This document shows positions 28,871 to 37,852 of a stretch of DNA of 64,000 nt, one piece after another. The stretch's first letter is position 1. Every line of letters starts with the position of its first letter. Made by a program: the position numbers and the translations under genes. The notes below the pieces were generated by a model that ran no database searches, was not told where the DNA came from, and saw nothing but the letters and a program-made list of their open reading frames with translations. Source of the DNA: Kangiella koreensis DSM 16069 (GTDB lineage: Bacteria; Pseudomonadota; Gammaproteobacteria; Enterobacterales; Kangiellaceae); the NCBI RefSeq assembly GCF_000024085.1, contig NC_013166.1, positions 2,046,001 to 2,110,000 of the forward strand, given 5' to 3'.

Positions 28871-29101
28871 ATGCTCAAAGCCATAATCGTAACCTTCATC
28901 ATTTTTGCCATACTGTTTTCAGGAATTATTGCGTTAAAACGATCAGCTGACCATTGGAAAGTGCCAAAGGGTGTAAAACCTAAGCCATATGACGATGACA
29001 ATGAAGGTGAGGAAGATTTAGAAAACAAGAATCAAAGAAAAACACCTCAATTAGAAGATAAATCGAAACAGAAAACTGACTCGAACGATACTAATTCATA
29101 A
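28871..29101 (+). CDS. Small single-pass membrane protein (DUF2897-like)
   Basis: A 76 aa protein with one N-terminal transmembrane segment (about 4-22, IIVTFIIFAILFSGIIAL). It continues KRSADHWKVPKG and a highly charged, low-complexity tail rich in Asp, Glu, Lys and Asn. The short helix followed by a LKxxA..KxP pattern resembles DUF2897 proteins as I remember them, but this is tentative. Start ATG 28871 with AAGAGG nine bases upstream. It lies between the M15 peptidase and the DASS transporter. Function unknown. Confidence 0.6.
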   Translation: MLKAIIVTFIIFAILFSGIIALKRSADHWKVPKGVKPKPYDDDNEGEEDLENKNQRKTPQLEDKSKQKTDSNDTNS

Positions 29102-29122
29102 GAAACAACCGTGATCAGAATC

Positions 29123-29147
29123 GCTTAACAAAACGGGGGCGTTAAGC
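29123..29147 (+). promoter_or_regulatory. Hairpin presenting the ribosome binding site of the DASS gene
   Basis: GCTTAAC (29123-29129) and GTTAAGC (29141-29147) can pair around an 11-base loop containing GGGGG (29135-29139), the likely Shine-Dalgarno sequence. The ATG follows at 29149, one base after the stem. Such a structure could tune translation, but no ligand is evident. Confidence 0.5.
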
Positions 29148-29148
29148 A

Positions 29149-30543
29149 ATGCAACAGCAGTTACAAAAACTGGCTTTATTTTTTGGACCCATTCTTACAG
29201 TGTTGGTTTATTTTTTAATGGTCAGCGCCAATTTTTCTCATCCTGCTTCAATCACTGCGGCGATAGCTACGCTGTGCGCGGTCTGGTGGATATTTGAGCC
29301 TATCCCCATTCCTGCCACATCTTTAATACCCATTGCAGCTTTCCCTGCCTTTGATGTGCTTAGTGCCAAACAAGTTGCTGAAGCTTACGGTCATTGGCTA
29401 ATTCTGTTACTGATGGGTGGTTTTATATTATCAACAGCTTTAGAAAAAAGTGGTACTCACAGAAGACTTGCACTCGGCATGATCAAATTGGTGGGCTCGC
29501 ACTCAGAAAAACGGATTGTGCTTGGTTTTATGATCGCCAGTGCCAGCTTGAGTATGTGGATTTCCAATACAGCCACAACGCTTATGCTATTGCCGGTGGC
29601 AATGGCGATTGTCCAATGTGGTCCCGATAATGAAAATACACGAAAGTTTGCTATAGCCTTACTGCTTGGGCTTGGCTACGCCGCCAATATTGGTGGCGTA
29701 GGCACACCGATCGGCACGCCACCCAATTTACTATTTATGAACTTTTACGCCCAGGCAACTGGCGAAGTAATCAGCTTTATTGACTGGATGATATGGGCGT
29801 TACCGATTGTCATTCTATTTGTTCCTGTGATGTGGCTGTGGTTGACCCGAAAGCTCGAAGCCAATCAAAGTTATGACCTACCTCCAGTTGGAAAATGGCG
29901 CTCAGAAGAAAAACGTACTTTAGCAGTATTCGCGGTAGTCGCTTTTCTCTGGGTATTCAGAACAGGGCCTTTTGGCGGCTGGAGTCAGTTATTAGGCCTT
30001 ACCCAGGCCAATGATGCCTCAGTTGCGTTACTTGGCGTCATCGCCATGTTTATGATCCCGAATGGTAAAGGTGGCAAACTTCTGGACTGGGAAACTGCCA
30101 ATAAAATACCTTGGGGAGTTTTACTTCTATTTGCAGGTGGTATTGCCATTGCCTCAGCTTTCACTGCTTCCGGACTCAGTGAAATTTTAGGTCATTCAAT
30201 GGGCTTTTTGACAGACTTGCCACCCATTTTATTGATCGTATCAATCTGCCTGATTGTAACTTTCATCACTGAGTTAACGAGTAACACTGCGACTGCTGCA
30301 CTACTGATGCCGATACTCGCTGCCGCAGGCGTTGCGGCCAATATGGATCCAGCCATATTAATGTTTCCAGCAGCAATAAGTGCCAGTTGTGCCTTTATGC
30401 TACCGGTTGCAACAGGGCCGAATGCTGTTATTTTTTCCAGCAATAAATTATCGGTCGAAATAATGGTAAGAAATGGCTTTATTATGAACCTGGCTGGTGC
30501 TGTCATTATCACCTTGGTGGTTTATTTCATGGTTGGGCATTAA
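29149..30543 (+). CDS. DASS-family (SLC13) anion/dicarboxylate:Na+ symporter
   Basis: Inner-membrane transporter of the divalent anion:sodium symporter family, 464 aa with about 11-12 hydrophobic segments. The two repeat signatures SNTATTLMLLPVA (about 139-151) and LTSNTATAALLMPIL (about 375-389) form the sodium and carboxylate sites. NIGGVGTPIGTPPNLLF lies in the first repeat hairpin. Likely substrates are succinate, fumarate, malate or a related dicarboxylate. Sulfate cannot be excluded from sequence alone. Start ATG 29149 just after a hairpin. A bidirectional terminator at 30570 separates it from the convergent enoyl-CoA hydratase gene. Confidence 0.9.
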   Translation: MQQQLQKLALFFGPILTVLVYFLMVSANFSHPASITAAIATLCAVWWIFEPIPIPATSLIPIAAFPAFDVLSAKQVAEAYGHWLILLLMGGFILSTALEKSGTHRRLALGMIKLVGSHSEKRIVLGFMIASASLSMWISNTATTLMLLPVAMAIVQCGPDNENTRKFAIALLLGLGYAANIGGVGTPIGTPPNLLFMNFYAQATGEVISFIDWMIWALPIVILFVPVMWLWLTRKLEANQSYDLPPVGKWRSEEKRTLAVFAVVAFLWVFRTGPFGGWSQLLGLTQANDASVALLGVIAMFMIPNGKGGKLLDWETANKIPWGVLLLFAGGIAIASAFTASGLSEILGHSMGFLTDLPPILLIVSICLIVTFITELTSNTATAALLMPILAAAGVAANMDPAILMFPAAISASCAFMLPVATGPNAVIFSSNKLSVEIMVRNGFIMNLAGAVIITLVVYFMVGH

Positions 30544-30569
30544 CATTATTCAAACAAATTTAATGCATA

Positions 30570-30596
30570 AAAAAACGGACTCAGTGTCCGTTTTTT
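30570..30596. terminator. Bidirectional intrinsic terminator
   Basis: An A-run followed by ACGGAC, loop TCAGT, GTCCGT and a T-run: on either strand the stem is followed by six Ts. It lies between the stop codons of two convergent genes (DASS transporter and enoyl-CoA hydratase) and would serve both. Confidence 0.88.
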
Positions 30597-30612
30597 ATTA
30601 ACGATACGAAAA

Positions 30613-31353
30613 CTATTTCTCTAGGAACTTTTTAAATATCGATTTTGCTTCATCGCTCTTAAGAAGCTCAGAAAAACTTCGTGCTTCGCGCTCAATCGCC
30701 TGCCCAACCATATCCGCATTTGAGCGTATCAATTGGCGACTCATCTGTAATGCCTGAGCTGGTTTTTTGGCTAATATTTCAGCTTTCTCCTGAGCAAACT
30801 GCCAATAGTTATCCTGATCAATAATATCATTGATAATGCCCCACTCTTTTGCTTTCGCTGCGTTAAATGGCTCTGCTAACAATAACAGTTCAGCAGCTCG
30901 AGCATAGCCGATTTGGCGCGGTAATAAATAACTGGAACCAGCTTCTGGGCATAGGCCTAAATCAACAAAAGGCAAACTAAAGTAAGTTTGCTCAGTGGCA
31001 TAGATTAAATCACAGTGAAGTAAGAAGGTGGTACCAATACCAACTGCAGGACCGGAAACAGCTGCCACAATTGGTTTATTGAAACTGTACAACGCTTTCA
31101 AAAAAGACAGTACTGGACTGCCGCTATCTAAAACGGGTTGTTGTAAGAAATCAGCGATATCATTACCTGCACAAAAACAATCTTTTGCCCCTTTAAAAAG
31201 TACTACATGGATATCGGGATTACTTTTAGCTGATATAAATTCTTTAGTCAGCGCTGTGTACATATCCGATGTTAAGGCGTTCTTCTTACCAACACGGTTT
31301 AGCTCAATATGTAAGACTTTATTCTCAATAAAACTGGATACAAATTCTGACAT
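30613..31353 (-). CDS. Enoyl-CoA hydratase/isomerase family protein
   Basis: Crotonase-fold protein. Start ATG 31353 gives 246 aa beginning MSEFVSSF, has AGGAAGGG upstream and leaves one base to the dnaQ stop. A longer frame from 31386 would overlap dnaQ. The oxyanion-hole segment CAGNDIADF (about 65-73) and the GPAVGIGTTFLLHCDLIY loop are present. The LPFVDLGLCPEAGSSYLLP stretch resembles delta3-delta2 enoyl-CoA isomerase-type and PaaG-like members, with a glutamate at the usual isomerase position. The exact substrate is uncertain: fatty-acid or aromatic acyl-CoA. It is translated in series with dnaQ, an unusual partner. Confidence 0.85.
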   Translation of the reverse strand: MSEFVSSFIENKVLHIELNRVGKKNALTSDMYTALTKEFISAKSNPDIHVVLFKGAKDCFCAGNDIADFLQQPVLDSGSPVLSFLKALYSFNKPIVAAVSGPAVGIGTTFLLHCDLIYATEQTYFSLPFVDLGLCPEAGSSYLLPRQIGYARAAELLLLAEPFNAAKAKEWGIINDIIDQDNYWQFAQEKAEILAKKPAQALQMSRQLIRSNADMVGQAIEREARSFSELLKSDEAKSIFKKFLEK

Positions 31354-31354
31354 T

Positions 31355-32056
31355 CTACCCTTCCTGTTGATTCCAAATGGCATCATTCAACGATGATAGT
31401 TTTTGCTGATGTTCTTTGGATTCTTGCTCAGTTGCTTTAATCACTTTAAGCGGTTGCCGGTTTGCAGAAATTCGACGAACCGTCGTTTCTGTCGTTTGCT
31501 GGTTGGCTGCGTTCTGACGCCCTAGGGTCAAGCTTGTTTGACCACCGGTCATGCGCAAATAAACATCTGCTAAAATTTCCGAGTCGAGCAAAGCGCCGTG
31601 CAATTCACGGTGGCTATTATCAATTTCATAGCGCTTACAGAGCGCATCCAAACTGTTGCGCTGCCCTGGATGCATCTGTCGTGCTAAAACAAGAGTATCG
31701 AGCACAGTACAGTAATCTGAAAGCTTGCCTTTGCTTGAATCAAGCATGCTTAATTCATGATCAAGAAAGCCTACATCAAACGGTGCATTATGGATAACCA
31801 GTTCAGCGCCTTCAATAAACTCCAGAAACTCGTCGACGACATCTACAAATCTTGGCTTATCTTCCAGAAACTCATTGGTTATACCATGCACTTCCATCGC
31901 ACCTTGATCAATCTCACGATCCGGCTGTAAGTATTGATGGTAGTGATTACCGGTAAACTTTCGATTCACAAGTTCTACACAACCAATCTCGATGATTCTA
32001 TGTCCATCGTAGGGTTCAAGACCTGTGGTTTCGGTGTCTAATACAATTTGTCTCAT
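31355..32056 (-). CDS. dnaQ: DNA polymerase III epsilon subunit (proofreading exonuclease)
   Basis: DEDDh 3'-5' exonuclease that proofreads the replicative polymerase. In 233 aa it has Exo I DTETTG (D7, E9), Exo II in IHNAPFDVGFLDHEL, and Exo III HRELHGALLDSEILADVYL with the catalytic histidine. After the exonuclease domain comes GGQTSLTLG, equivalent to the weak beta-clamp-binding motif of E. coli epsilon. A C-terminal tail for binding the alpha subunit follows. Start ATG 32056. It lies 18 bases after rnhA in the conserved yafS-rnhA-dnaQ arrangement. Its polymerase partner DnaE is also in this window. Confidence 0.97.
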   Translation of the reverse strand: MRQIVLDTETTGLEPYDGHRIIEIGCVELVNRKFTGNHYHQYLQPDREIDQGAMEVHGITNEFLEDKPRFVDVVDEFLEFIEGAELVIHNAPFDVGFLDHELSMLDSSKGKLSDYCTVLDTLVLARQMHPGQRNSLDALCKRYEIDNSHRELHGALLDSEILADVYLRMTGGQTSLTLGRQNAANQQTTETTVRRISANRQPLKVIKATEQESKEHQQKLSSLNDAIWNQQEG

Positions 32057-32074
32057 GTGATTATTGTTCTCACT

Positions 32075-32524
32075 TTATACGCCAGAGGACTGCAACACTT
32101 TCTCAACACCTTTATTGGCCAGCTCATCAGCAATATCATTTTCAGGATGCCCGCTGTGACCTTTCACCCAATGCCAGGTAACATTATGTCTGGCTACCTG
32201 TTGGTCGAGTTGCTGCCATAAGTCCTGATTCTTAACCGGTTTTCTGTTTGCTGTTTTCCAGCCTTTTGCTTTCCAGTTTTCCAGCCATTGGTTAATGCCG
32301 TTTTTTACATAGACCGAGTCTGTGGTCAGATCGACCTGACACTTATCTTTTAAAGCTTTTAAGGCTTCAATAGCGGCCATTAATTCCATACGATTATTGG
32401 TAGTATTTAATTCACCACCAAATAGATGCTTCTCATGTTTATTGTATCTTAATAAAGCTCCCCAACCTCCTGGGCCGGGATTGCCTTTACAGGCGCCATC
32501 AGTATAAATTTCTATTTTTTTCAC
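32075..32524 (-). CDS. rnhA: Ribonuclease HI
   Basis: Cytoplasmic RNase H that degrades RNA in RNA-DNA hybrids. At 149 aa it has the normal length. Catalytic residues are visible in [17 protein letters not shown] (D9), [15 protein letters not shown] (E47 region), [11 protein letters not shown] (aspartate) and [17 protein letters not shown] (histidine and last aspartate). The basic handle region [17 protein letters not shown] is present. The start codon is GTG at 32524, four bases after the yafS stop. The window therefore carries both RNase HI and RNase HII genes. Confidence 0.97.
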   Translation of the reverse strand: MKKIEIYTDGACKGNPGPGGWGALLRYNKHEKHLFGGELNTTNNRMELMAAIEALKALKDKCQVDLTTDSVYVKNGINQWLENWKAKGWKTANRKPVKNQDLWQQLDQQVARHNVTWHWVKGHSGHPENDIADELANKGVEKVLQSSGV

Positions 32525-32528
32525 AAGC

Positions 32529-33239
32529 TCATTCTTCTAGTTGTTTGGTTGATATATTAGCCAGATTTCCAGCCATTGCCACTGACATTTTCTCTTCTAA
32601 TGGTCGGATAGGTGTCATGGTTGAAACCTTTTTCTGCACTTTCACCATGTAAGCAATCGGCGCTGAAAGCCAAGCTTTATTCATTTCACTTTTTCTTTGG
32701 AAGTTTTTAAAACCCCGCCACCATGGGCAGCCAATAGTTTCTACTTCCAAGACTTTAAATCCGAGCAAATTAAACCAGTCAGTATAGCGGCTCAAAGTAA
32801 GCCGATGTATAGGTAAGTTTCGTCGCTTTGGTGCGAGACGCAACTTGCCCTGCCAATACCAGGGATTATCAGGTGCATAGATTAATGCATATAAATAGCC
32901 TTGGGGCGCCAAGCTGCGATGAATTTCCCGTAATAGGACACTCGGGTTCTCAGTGTATTCCAGGGCATGGCTAATCGCCACGCTTTGCAGTGAGTCAGTC
33001 ATAAAAGGCAACTGCTCTGGATCAGCTTCAACACAATGCTCCAGGCTTTTACCCAAGCGAATTTCACATTCAAATACTTTATCCGGCAGGCTTAAACATT
33101 GGGTCAGGCTGTCAAGCGTCAGCAAGTAACCACCATGATAGTCTTCAAAATGGTCTTGCAGCCACTCCTGCCAGATATAACGAATACGATTGCCTGCGGG
33201 TAATTCCGGCCAACTGAGTTCAGACAGTTTCTTGGTCAT
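32529..33239 (-). CDS. yafS: YafS-like methyltransferase-fold protein
   Basis: A 236 aa class I SAM-methyltransferase-like protein (Methyltransf_11 type). The glycine-rich motif I is degenerate: the place is taken by [11 protein letters not shown]. Later motifs are good: [20 protein letters not shown], then [27 protein letters not shown] motifs II-III. E. coli YafS, which also precedes rnhA-dnaQ and is divergent from gloB, shows a similar lack of motif I, so gene order supports the name. Substrate and activity are unknown. Start ATG 33239. It is divergent from gloB across about 75 bases. Confidence 0.8.
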   Translation of the reverse strand: MTKKLSELSWPELPAGNRIRYIWQEWLQDHFEDYHGGYLLTLDSLTQCLSLPDKVFECEIRLGKSLEHCVEADPEQLPFMTDSLQSVAISHALEYTENPSVLLREIHRSLAPQGYLYALIYAPDNPWYWQGKLRLAPKRRNLPIHRLTLSRYTDWFNLLGFKVLEVETIGCPWWRGFKNFQRKSEMNKAWLSAPIAYMVKVQKKVSTMTPIRPLEEKMSVAMAGNLANISTKQLEE

Positions 33240-33314
33240 CGTTTTCTCATCTTCCTAAAAGAAGCATTGTACGGCAGGTTGCCAGCCAATAGTGGGTTAT
33301 GTACATTAGAAGCC

Positions 33315-34145
33315 ATGCTAACCCGACAATTGGACTCAAGCAAGCCAGTGCGTATTATTCCTTTAAAAGCCTTTAGCGATAACTATATCTGGGTAATTTA
33401 TTCACCTGATGGCAGTAAAGTAGCTGTTGTCGATCCCGGTGACAGTCGCCCCGTTATTGAATTCCTTGAGGAAAATGAGCTTTCCTTAGACAGCATATTA
33501 GTCACCCATTATCACAATGATCATATTGGCGGTGTCCAGGAACTCAAAAACCGTTATCACTGCCATGTCTATGCATCCAGGCACGACCAGCTCAGCTTTA
33601 CCGATACCGAACTTGATGAGGACGATACAGTCAGTCTGTTTGACGACAGCTACCAGTTTTCTATCCTGCATCTACCCGGCCATACCATGGGTCATATAGG
33701 CTATTTTTGTCAACACCTGTCTGGTCATGACTTACAAGGCCAAAGCCTGGTGTTCTGTGGTGATACCCTGTTCCGGGCAGGTTGCGGACGTATGTTCGAA
33801 GGTACACCGGACATCTTTCATCATTCTCTGCAAAAGCTGGCACAGCTACCCCCGAGTACTCTGGTTTACTGTACCCACGAATACACTATGGCCAATATTG
33901 CATTTGCTAAAACGGTAGAGCCTGATAATGCAGATTTATTGGAGCTGGAGCAGAATTGCCAGAAATTACGTGAGCAGGATCTTGAAACTCTCCCCTCCAC
34001 CATCGACAGTGAACTTAGAACTAACCCCTTTCTACGGTGCACAGAATCAACCGTGATTAAGACCGCAGAACGAGCAGAACACAAAAGTCTCTCTGATCCA
34101 GTGGAAACTTTTGCTACAATCAGACAACTAAAAGATAATTTTTAA
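33315..34145 (+). CDS. gloB: Hydroxyacylglutathione hydrolase (glyoxalase II)
   Basis: Binuclear metal enzyme that hydrolyses S-lactoylglutathione to lactate and glutathione in methylglyoxal detoxification. The metal-binding motif VTHYHNDHIGG, the GDTLFRAGCGRMFEGTP block and YCTHEYTMANIAFAK are diagnostic. The start is uncertain. ATG 33315 gives 276 aa, GTG 33348 gives 265 aa, closest to the usual family start (VRIIPLKAFSDNYIW), and an upstream TTG at 33267 is also open. No strong ribosome binding site decides among them. mltD follows by nine bases, as in E. coli, where gloB and mltD are also neighbours. Confidence 0.95.
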   Translation: MLTRQLDSSKPVRIIPLKAFSDNYIWVIYSPDGSKVAVVDPGDSRPVIEFLEENELSLDSILVTHYHNDHIGGVQELKNRYHCHVYASRHDQLSFTDTELDEDDTVSLFDDSYQFSILHLPGHTMGHIGYFCQHLSGHDLQGQSLVFCGDTLFRAGCGRMFEGTPDIFHHSLQKLAQLPPSTLVYCTHEYTMANIAFAKTVEPDNADLLELEQNCQKLREQDLETLPSTIDSELRTNPFLRCTESTVIKTAERAEHKSLSDPVETFATIRQLKDNF

Positions 34146-34154
34146 TAAATAATA

Positions 34155-35705
34155 ATGCCTATGAAGCGCTTGCTATTGATAAGTTGTTTGAGTTTGACCG
34201 CCTGTAGTTCTCTTGTAAAACAAGAGGATACGGTAGTTGATCGCCGTTTTGATGACCAGAAAACTACCGAGGATGGTGCTCCGCTACCCGCTCCTGAGCT
34301 CGATAGCGAGAATCCACTATTATTGGCAGATCCTAATGAAATACCTTTTGTTCCCAATTTGTGGGAACACTTAGCAACCCAACAAACTTTCGATAATATC
34401 AAGCACCCACGGATTGATACCTTTAAAAAACAATACCTTAAGAGTCCACATTTATTATTAAAGCGTGCCGATAAAGCAGCCCCTTATCTGTATTACATCA
34501 TTACCGAGTTGGAAAATCGTAATATGCCCGTCGAACTGGCGTTTACGCCTATGGTCGAGAGTAATTTCGACCCGCTAGCACACTCGGTAGTACAAGCCGC
34601 TGGAATGTGGCAATTCATGCCTAAAACTGCCAAAGGTTTTGGTATAACTATTGATGAATGGTACGACGGACGACGTGATATCGTTGCTTCCACTCATGCT
34701 GCGCTCGATTACTATCAATATCTGAATGAAATGTTTAATGGCGATTGGTTACTAACAGTGGCAGCTTATAATGTCGGCCCAGGCAATGTTAGAAAAGCGA
34801 TTCACAAGAACAAAAGTCAAGGTAAAGCTACTGATTACTGGTCTTTGCAATTACCCAAAGAAACCATGCGTCATATTCCTAAGTGGCTGGCTCTTTCAGA
34901 CATTTTCTTAAACGCCCCTCAGTATCAGGTAGATCTGCCGTTAATCGACAATCAACCCGCATTCGTTGAGGTGGAAGTTGACGCTCCAGCAAACCTGATG
35001 GAGCTAGCCAAGATCGCTAAAATCGATAAGGACACTTTCTATCGACTTAACCCAGCATACAATCGCTTGTTCGTTCCTGACCACCATAAAAAAGCGACTA
35101 TTCTGGTTCCTGCAGAGACCGTTGATCATTTCAATCAAGGGCTACTCGAAATTGATCCAAAACAGCTGATGGCATCCGTAAGCTATAAAGTTAAATCAGG
35201 CGACAATTTGAGCTTAATTGCCAAGCGTCATAACACCTCGGTAAAAACGATTAAGCAACTTAACAGCCTTCAGTCTGACTTCTTAAAGCTAGGCCAGGAG
35301 CTCAAGATGCCGGGGATTATTAATGCCACAGAGTATGAGAAGAACTTTTTTGCCACTCTCAGTAAAAATCAACAACGTCGGCGTTATCAAGTATATAAAG
35401 TTCGTTCAGGTGATAGCTTATGGACAATTTCTAGAAAGTTTGGTGTCAGTACTCGCCAACTTGCCAGCTGGAATGGCATCGCCCAGAATAGCACTATCCG
35501 AATTGGTCAGAGCTTGAAAGTGTGGCCTCGCGGTTATGCTAACTATGCGTCTAACAAGACGTCTTATCAGGTAAAAAGTGGTGACTCTTTATACACCATC
35601 GCCAGACGTTTTAATGTTAAAGTCAGTGACTTGAATAAATGGAACGGTTTGAAAAACTCATCCCTCATTAAACCAGGCCAGACACTCACCATTTATAGTA
35701 AATAA
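34155..35705 (+). CDS. mltD: Membrane-bound lytic murein transglycosylase D
   Basis: Lipoprotein lytic transglycosylase (GH23) that cleaves glycan strands with 1,6-anhydro ring formation. The 516 aa protein starts with a lipoprotein signal, lipobox LTAC and lipid-modified C17. The SLT domain has the catalytic glutamate E135 in ESNFDP, then GMWQFMPKTAKGFG and AAYNVGPGNVRKAI. Three LysM peptidoglycan-binding repeats follow at about 335-380, 410-455 and 470-515, each with a KSGD or RSGD core. Start ATG 34155 (or 34161). A T-tailed terminator follows at 35724. Intact and of normal length. Confidence 0.96.
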   Translation: MPMKRLLLISCLSLTACSSLVKQEDTVVDRRFDDQKTTEDGAPLPAPELDSENPLLLADPNEIPFVPNLWEHLATQQTFDNIKHPRIDTFKKQYLKSPHLLLKRADKAAPYLYYIITELENRNMPVELAFTPMVESNFDPLAHSVVQAAGMWQFMPKTAKGFGITIDEWYDGRRDIVASTHAALDYYQYLNEMFNGDWLLTVAAYNVGPGNVRKAIHKNKSQGKATDYWSLQLPKETMRHIPKWLALSDIFLNAPQYQVDLPLIDNQPAFVEVEVDAPANLMELAKIAKIDKDTFYRLNPAYNRLFVPDHHKKATILVPAETVDHFNQGLLEIDPKQLMASVSYKVKSGDNLSLIAKRHNTSVKTIKQLNSLQSDFLKLGQELKMPGIINATEYEKNFFATLSKNQQRRRYQVYKVRSGDSLWTISRKFGVSTRQLASWNGIAQNSTIRIGQSLKVWPRGYANYASNKTSYQVKSGDSLYTIARRFNVKVSDLNKWNGLKNSSLIKPGQTLTIYSK

Positions 35706-35723
35706 TAGCTTAATCAAGTAATA

Positions 35724-35749
35724 AAAAAGGGGCTAAAAGCCCCTTTTTT
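35724..35749 (+). terminator. Intrinsic terminator after mltD
   Basis: AAAAAAGGGGC, loop TAAAA, GCCCCTTTTTT. The stem is symmetrical with A/T runs, so it could also terminate the converging natB transcript, whose stop lies at 35812. Confidence 0.88.
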
Positions 35750-35811
35750 ATTTATGTAACACTTTCTAAGTACTGTCCAAATAGGGCTAAGTACTACCAG
35801 AAAGTTATTTG

Positions 35812-37056
35812 TTAACTTCTAAACAATACCTTTTCTTTCTTGAAGAATACCGTAGTCCAGTAAAGCAGTCCTCCAGCCAATACTGCGGTAGAAACCAATA
35901 GGATGGTTATCAGACCATAATCTACTGTTCCTTTAATCAAGTCCTTCATAGCTAAAGCAACATTAGTCACTGGTATCATGGCTGTTTTAACATTTAGTTC
36001 CATTCCGGGAACAAAAGCTACAATGACCGGCATGAAACCAATCATAAAAATCGGCGACATATAAGCCTGGGCTTCTTTCATGTTTTTAGCATAGATCGAA
36101 GCGCTCAACATAATCGAAGCAAAGATACTGGTGAGCGGCACCAACAATACAGCGATCAATAAAAGATCAAGGCCTGAGATATTGGATAAAAAGTCCAAAC
36201 CACCGCTTGATTGTTTTCCCGTTAAACTATCAGGATCAGCTGCAACTCCGGAGGGCTCGAAGGCAAAACTAAATATCCAGACCCAGAACAAATAACTGAG
36301 CAAGGTGACTATGACCGTAAAAAAGCTGGCGGTAAAGATTACCCCGAACTTCGCCATCACAATTTGACCTTTGGACATCGGAGTTAGCAAAAGTGTTTCC
36401 AGCGTTCCGCGCTCTTTCTCTCCTACCCCGAGCTCCAGAGCTGGATACATAGCACCTGATACGGCCAGAGCAATCAACAAATAAGCCAGCATCGGTCCAG
36501 CAAACTCACCCACTTTCTCACGCTCTGATGCAAAGTTGTTTTCTTCAATCAAGATCGGCTTATTGAAAGCTTTAACATTATCAGTAGTAAGATTGAAGTT
36601 TCGGCCCAACTCCATACGCTGCGTATTATTAAATGCATCTACCACATCATCCACACGACTTCCCAAGATATTATCAAGCCTCGTTGATTCCTTTGAATAA
36701 ACCTTTAGGACCTCTTGTTTTTGAGAGTTTGATGGCAAATCGATACCCTCAGGAGCTTCAAAAATATAGTCGACCTTTTTATCTAAGATTGCTGACTTAT
36801 AATCGTTGGATTCAAGCTCCACTTTGATGAAACCTTTTTCACGTGTAAATAAATCTGCAAAACCTGGTAGAACTTCGCTATTTACAAAAGAGACTTTGAT
36901 TTCTTTGTTTTCTGCTTCTTCTGTTTTGGTCGCAGTAAACTTACCAATTGCAAAAAATAAAACTGGGAAAATTAACGTCGGTAATAAGATTGAAAATATG
37001 AGTGTTTTTTTATCACGTAGAATTTCTAGTAATTCTTTTTTATATACTAACCACAT
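35812..37056 (-). CDS. ABC-2 type transporter permease (NatB-like)
   Basis: Membrane subunit of an ABC exporter. Start ATG 37056 gives 414 aa with one base between it and the ATPase-gene stop. A TTG at 37065 would overlap the ATPase gene. It has an N-terminal transmembrane helix (about 18-38), then a large external domain (about 40-180), then five further hydrophobic segments, with the typical GVGEKERGTLETLLLTP motif of NatB/ABC-2 permeases near 215. NatB-type systems export sodium in Bacillus, but related proteins carry other substrates, so the cargo is uncertain. It ends a four-gene overlapping operon with ycjX, ycjF and the ATPase gene. Confidence 0.88.
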   Translation of the reverse strand: MWLVYKKELLEILRDKKTLIFSILLPTLIFPVLFFAIGKFTATKTEEAENKEIKVSFVNSEVLPGFADLFTREKGFIKVELESNDYKSAILDKKVDYIFEAPEGIDLPSNSQKQEVLKVYSKESTRLDNILGSRVDDVVDAFNNTQRMELGRNFNLTTDNVKAFNKPILIEENNFASEREKVGEFAGPMLAYLLIALAVSGAMYPALELGVGEKERGTLETLLLTPMSKGQIVMAKFGVIFTASFFTVIVTLLSYLFWVWIFSFAFEPSGVAADPDSLTGKQSSGGLDFLSNISGLDLLLIAVLLVPLTSIFASIMLSASIYAKNMKEAQAYMSPIFMIGFMPVIVAFVPGMELNVKTAMIPVTNVALAMKDLIKGTVDYGLITILLVSTAVLAGGLLYWTTVFFKKEKVLFRS

Positions 37057-37057
37057 C

Positions 37058-37852
37058 TCAAGCAACCTCTTTTTTATTTACGCTGGCCAAGAAAGCATCA
37101 TACAGTGAGCCTGATTCAGTACTCGCAGCAAACTCTTTTGTTGGGCCAAAGAACTTTGTTTCACCCAGGTCAATCAGACAAACTCTGTCACACAACTTTT
37201 CGACCTCATGCAAGTGGTGGGTCGAAAAAATCACTGCCATTTCACTGCCTTTGTAGCTATCAATAAAATCGAGTACTGTTTTTGCTGAAATCACATCGAG
37301 GCCTGTAGTAGGCTCATCGAATACCAATACTTTTGGCTCATGAATGACAGCTCGCGCAATCGAAGCCCGCTGCATCATACCGGTAGATAAATCATCAGCA
37401 CGCTTGCCAGAAAAAGAATGCATATCAAGCATGGTGAATATCTTTTCAATTCGCTCGTCAATTTGCTGGCGTGATAGACCATGCATACGTCCAAAATAGG
37501 CAACATTTTCTCTAACACTTAAGCGATGATATAAACCCGTTTTGCCTGACAAGAAACCAATCTGCTTTTGAGCATAACGTGGTTCTTTTGTCACATCATG
37601 ACCATTAATCAGAATATGACCCGCAGTCGGCTGAATGGCCGTTGATAACATGCGCAATGTAGTGGTCTTTCCAGCTCCGTTTGGCCCCAATAAACCTAAG
37701 ACTTCCCCAGCATTACAGTTGAATGAGACATTTTTCACGGCATGAAAAACACCATCACCTTCTCGTGGATCGGTAACCGCCTTTCCTTTCTTTTTCTTTG
37801 CTTCTTTTTTATCGTAGGCAAAGGTCTTGGCGAGATCTTTAATCTCTATCAT
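37058..37852 (-). CDS. ABC transporter ATP-binding protein (NatA-like)
   Basis: ATPase subunit of 264 aa partnered with the downstream permease. Visible motifs are Walker A GPNGAGKTT (about 55-63), Q-loop near KQIGFLSGKTGLYHRLS, signature DLSTGMMQRASIARAV, Walker B VLVFDEPTTGLD and H-loop FSTHHLHE. The insertion of a basic stretch near residues 15-30 (KKEAKKKKGKAV) is unusual for this family. Start ATG 37852 overlaps ycjF by 14 bases, and the stop is one base before the permease ATG, so expression is tightly coupled. Confidence 0.92.
   Translation of the reverse strand: MIEIKDLAKTFAYDKKEAKKKKGKAVTDPREGDGVFHAVKNVSFNCNAGEVLGLLGPNGAGKTTTLRMLSTAIQPTAGHILINGHDVTKEPRYAQKQIGFLSGKTGLYHRLSVRENVAYFGRMHGLSRQQIDERIEKIFTMLDMHSFSGKRADDLSTGMMQRASIARAVIHEPKVLVFDEPTTGLDVISAKTVLDFIDSYKGSEMAVIFSTHHLHEVEKLCDRVCLIDLGETKFFGPTKEFAASTESGSLYDAFLASVNKKEVA

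Noticed and set aside
33267..33314. Extended gloB start at TTG 33267
   Set aside because: The extra residues do not resemble family N-termini and no ribosome binding site precedes the TTG. ATG 33315 or GTG 33348 is more likely.
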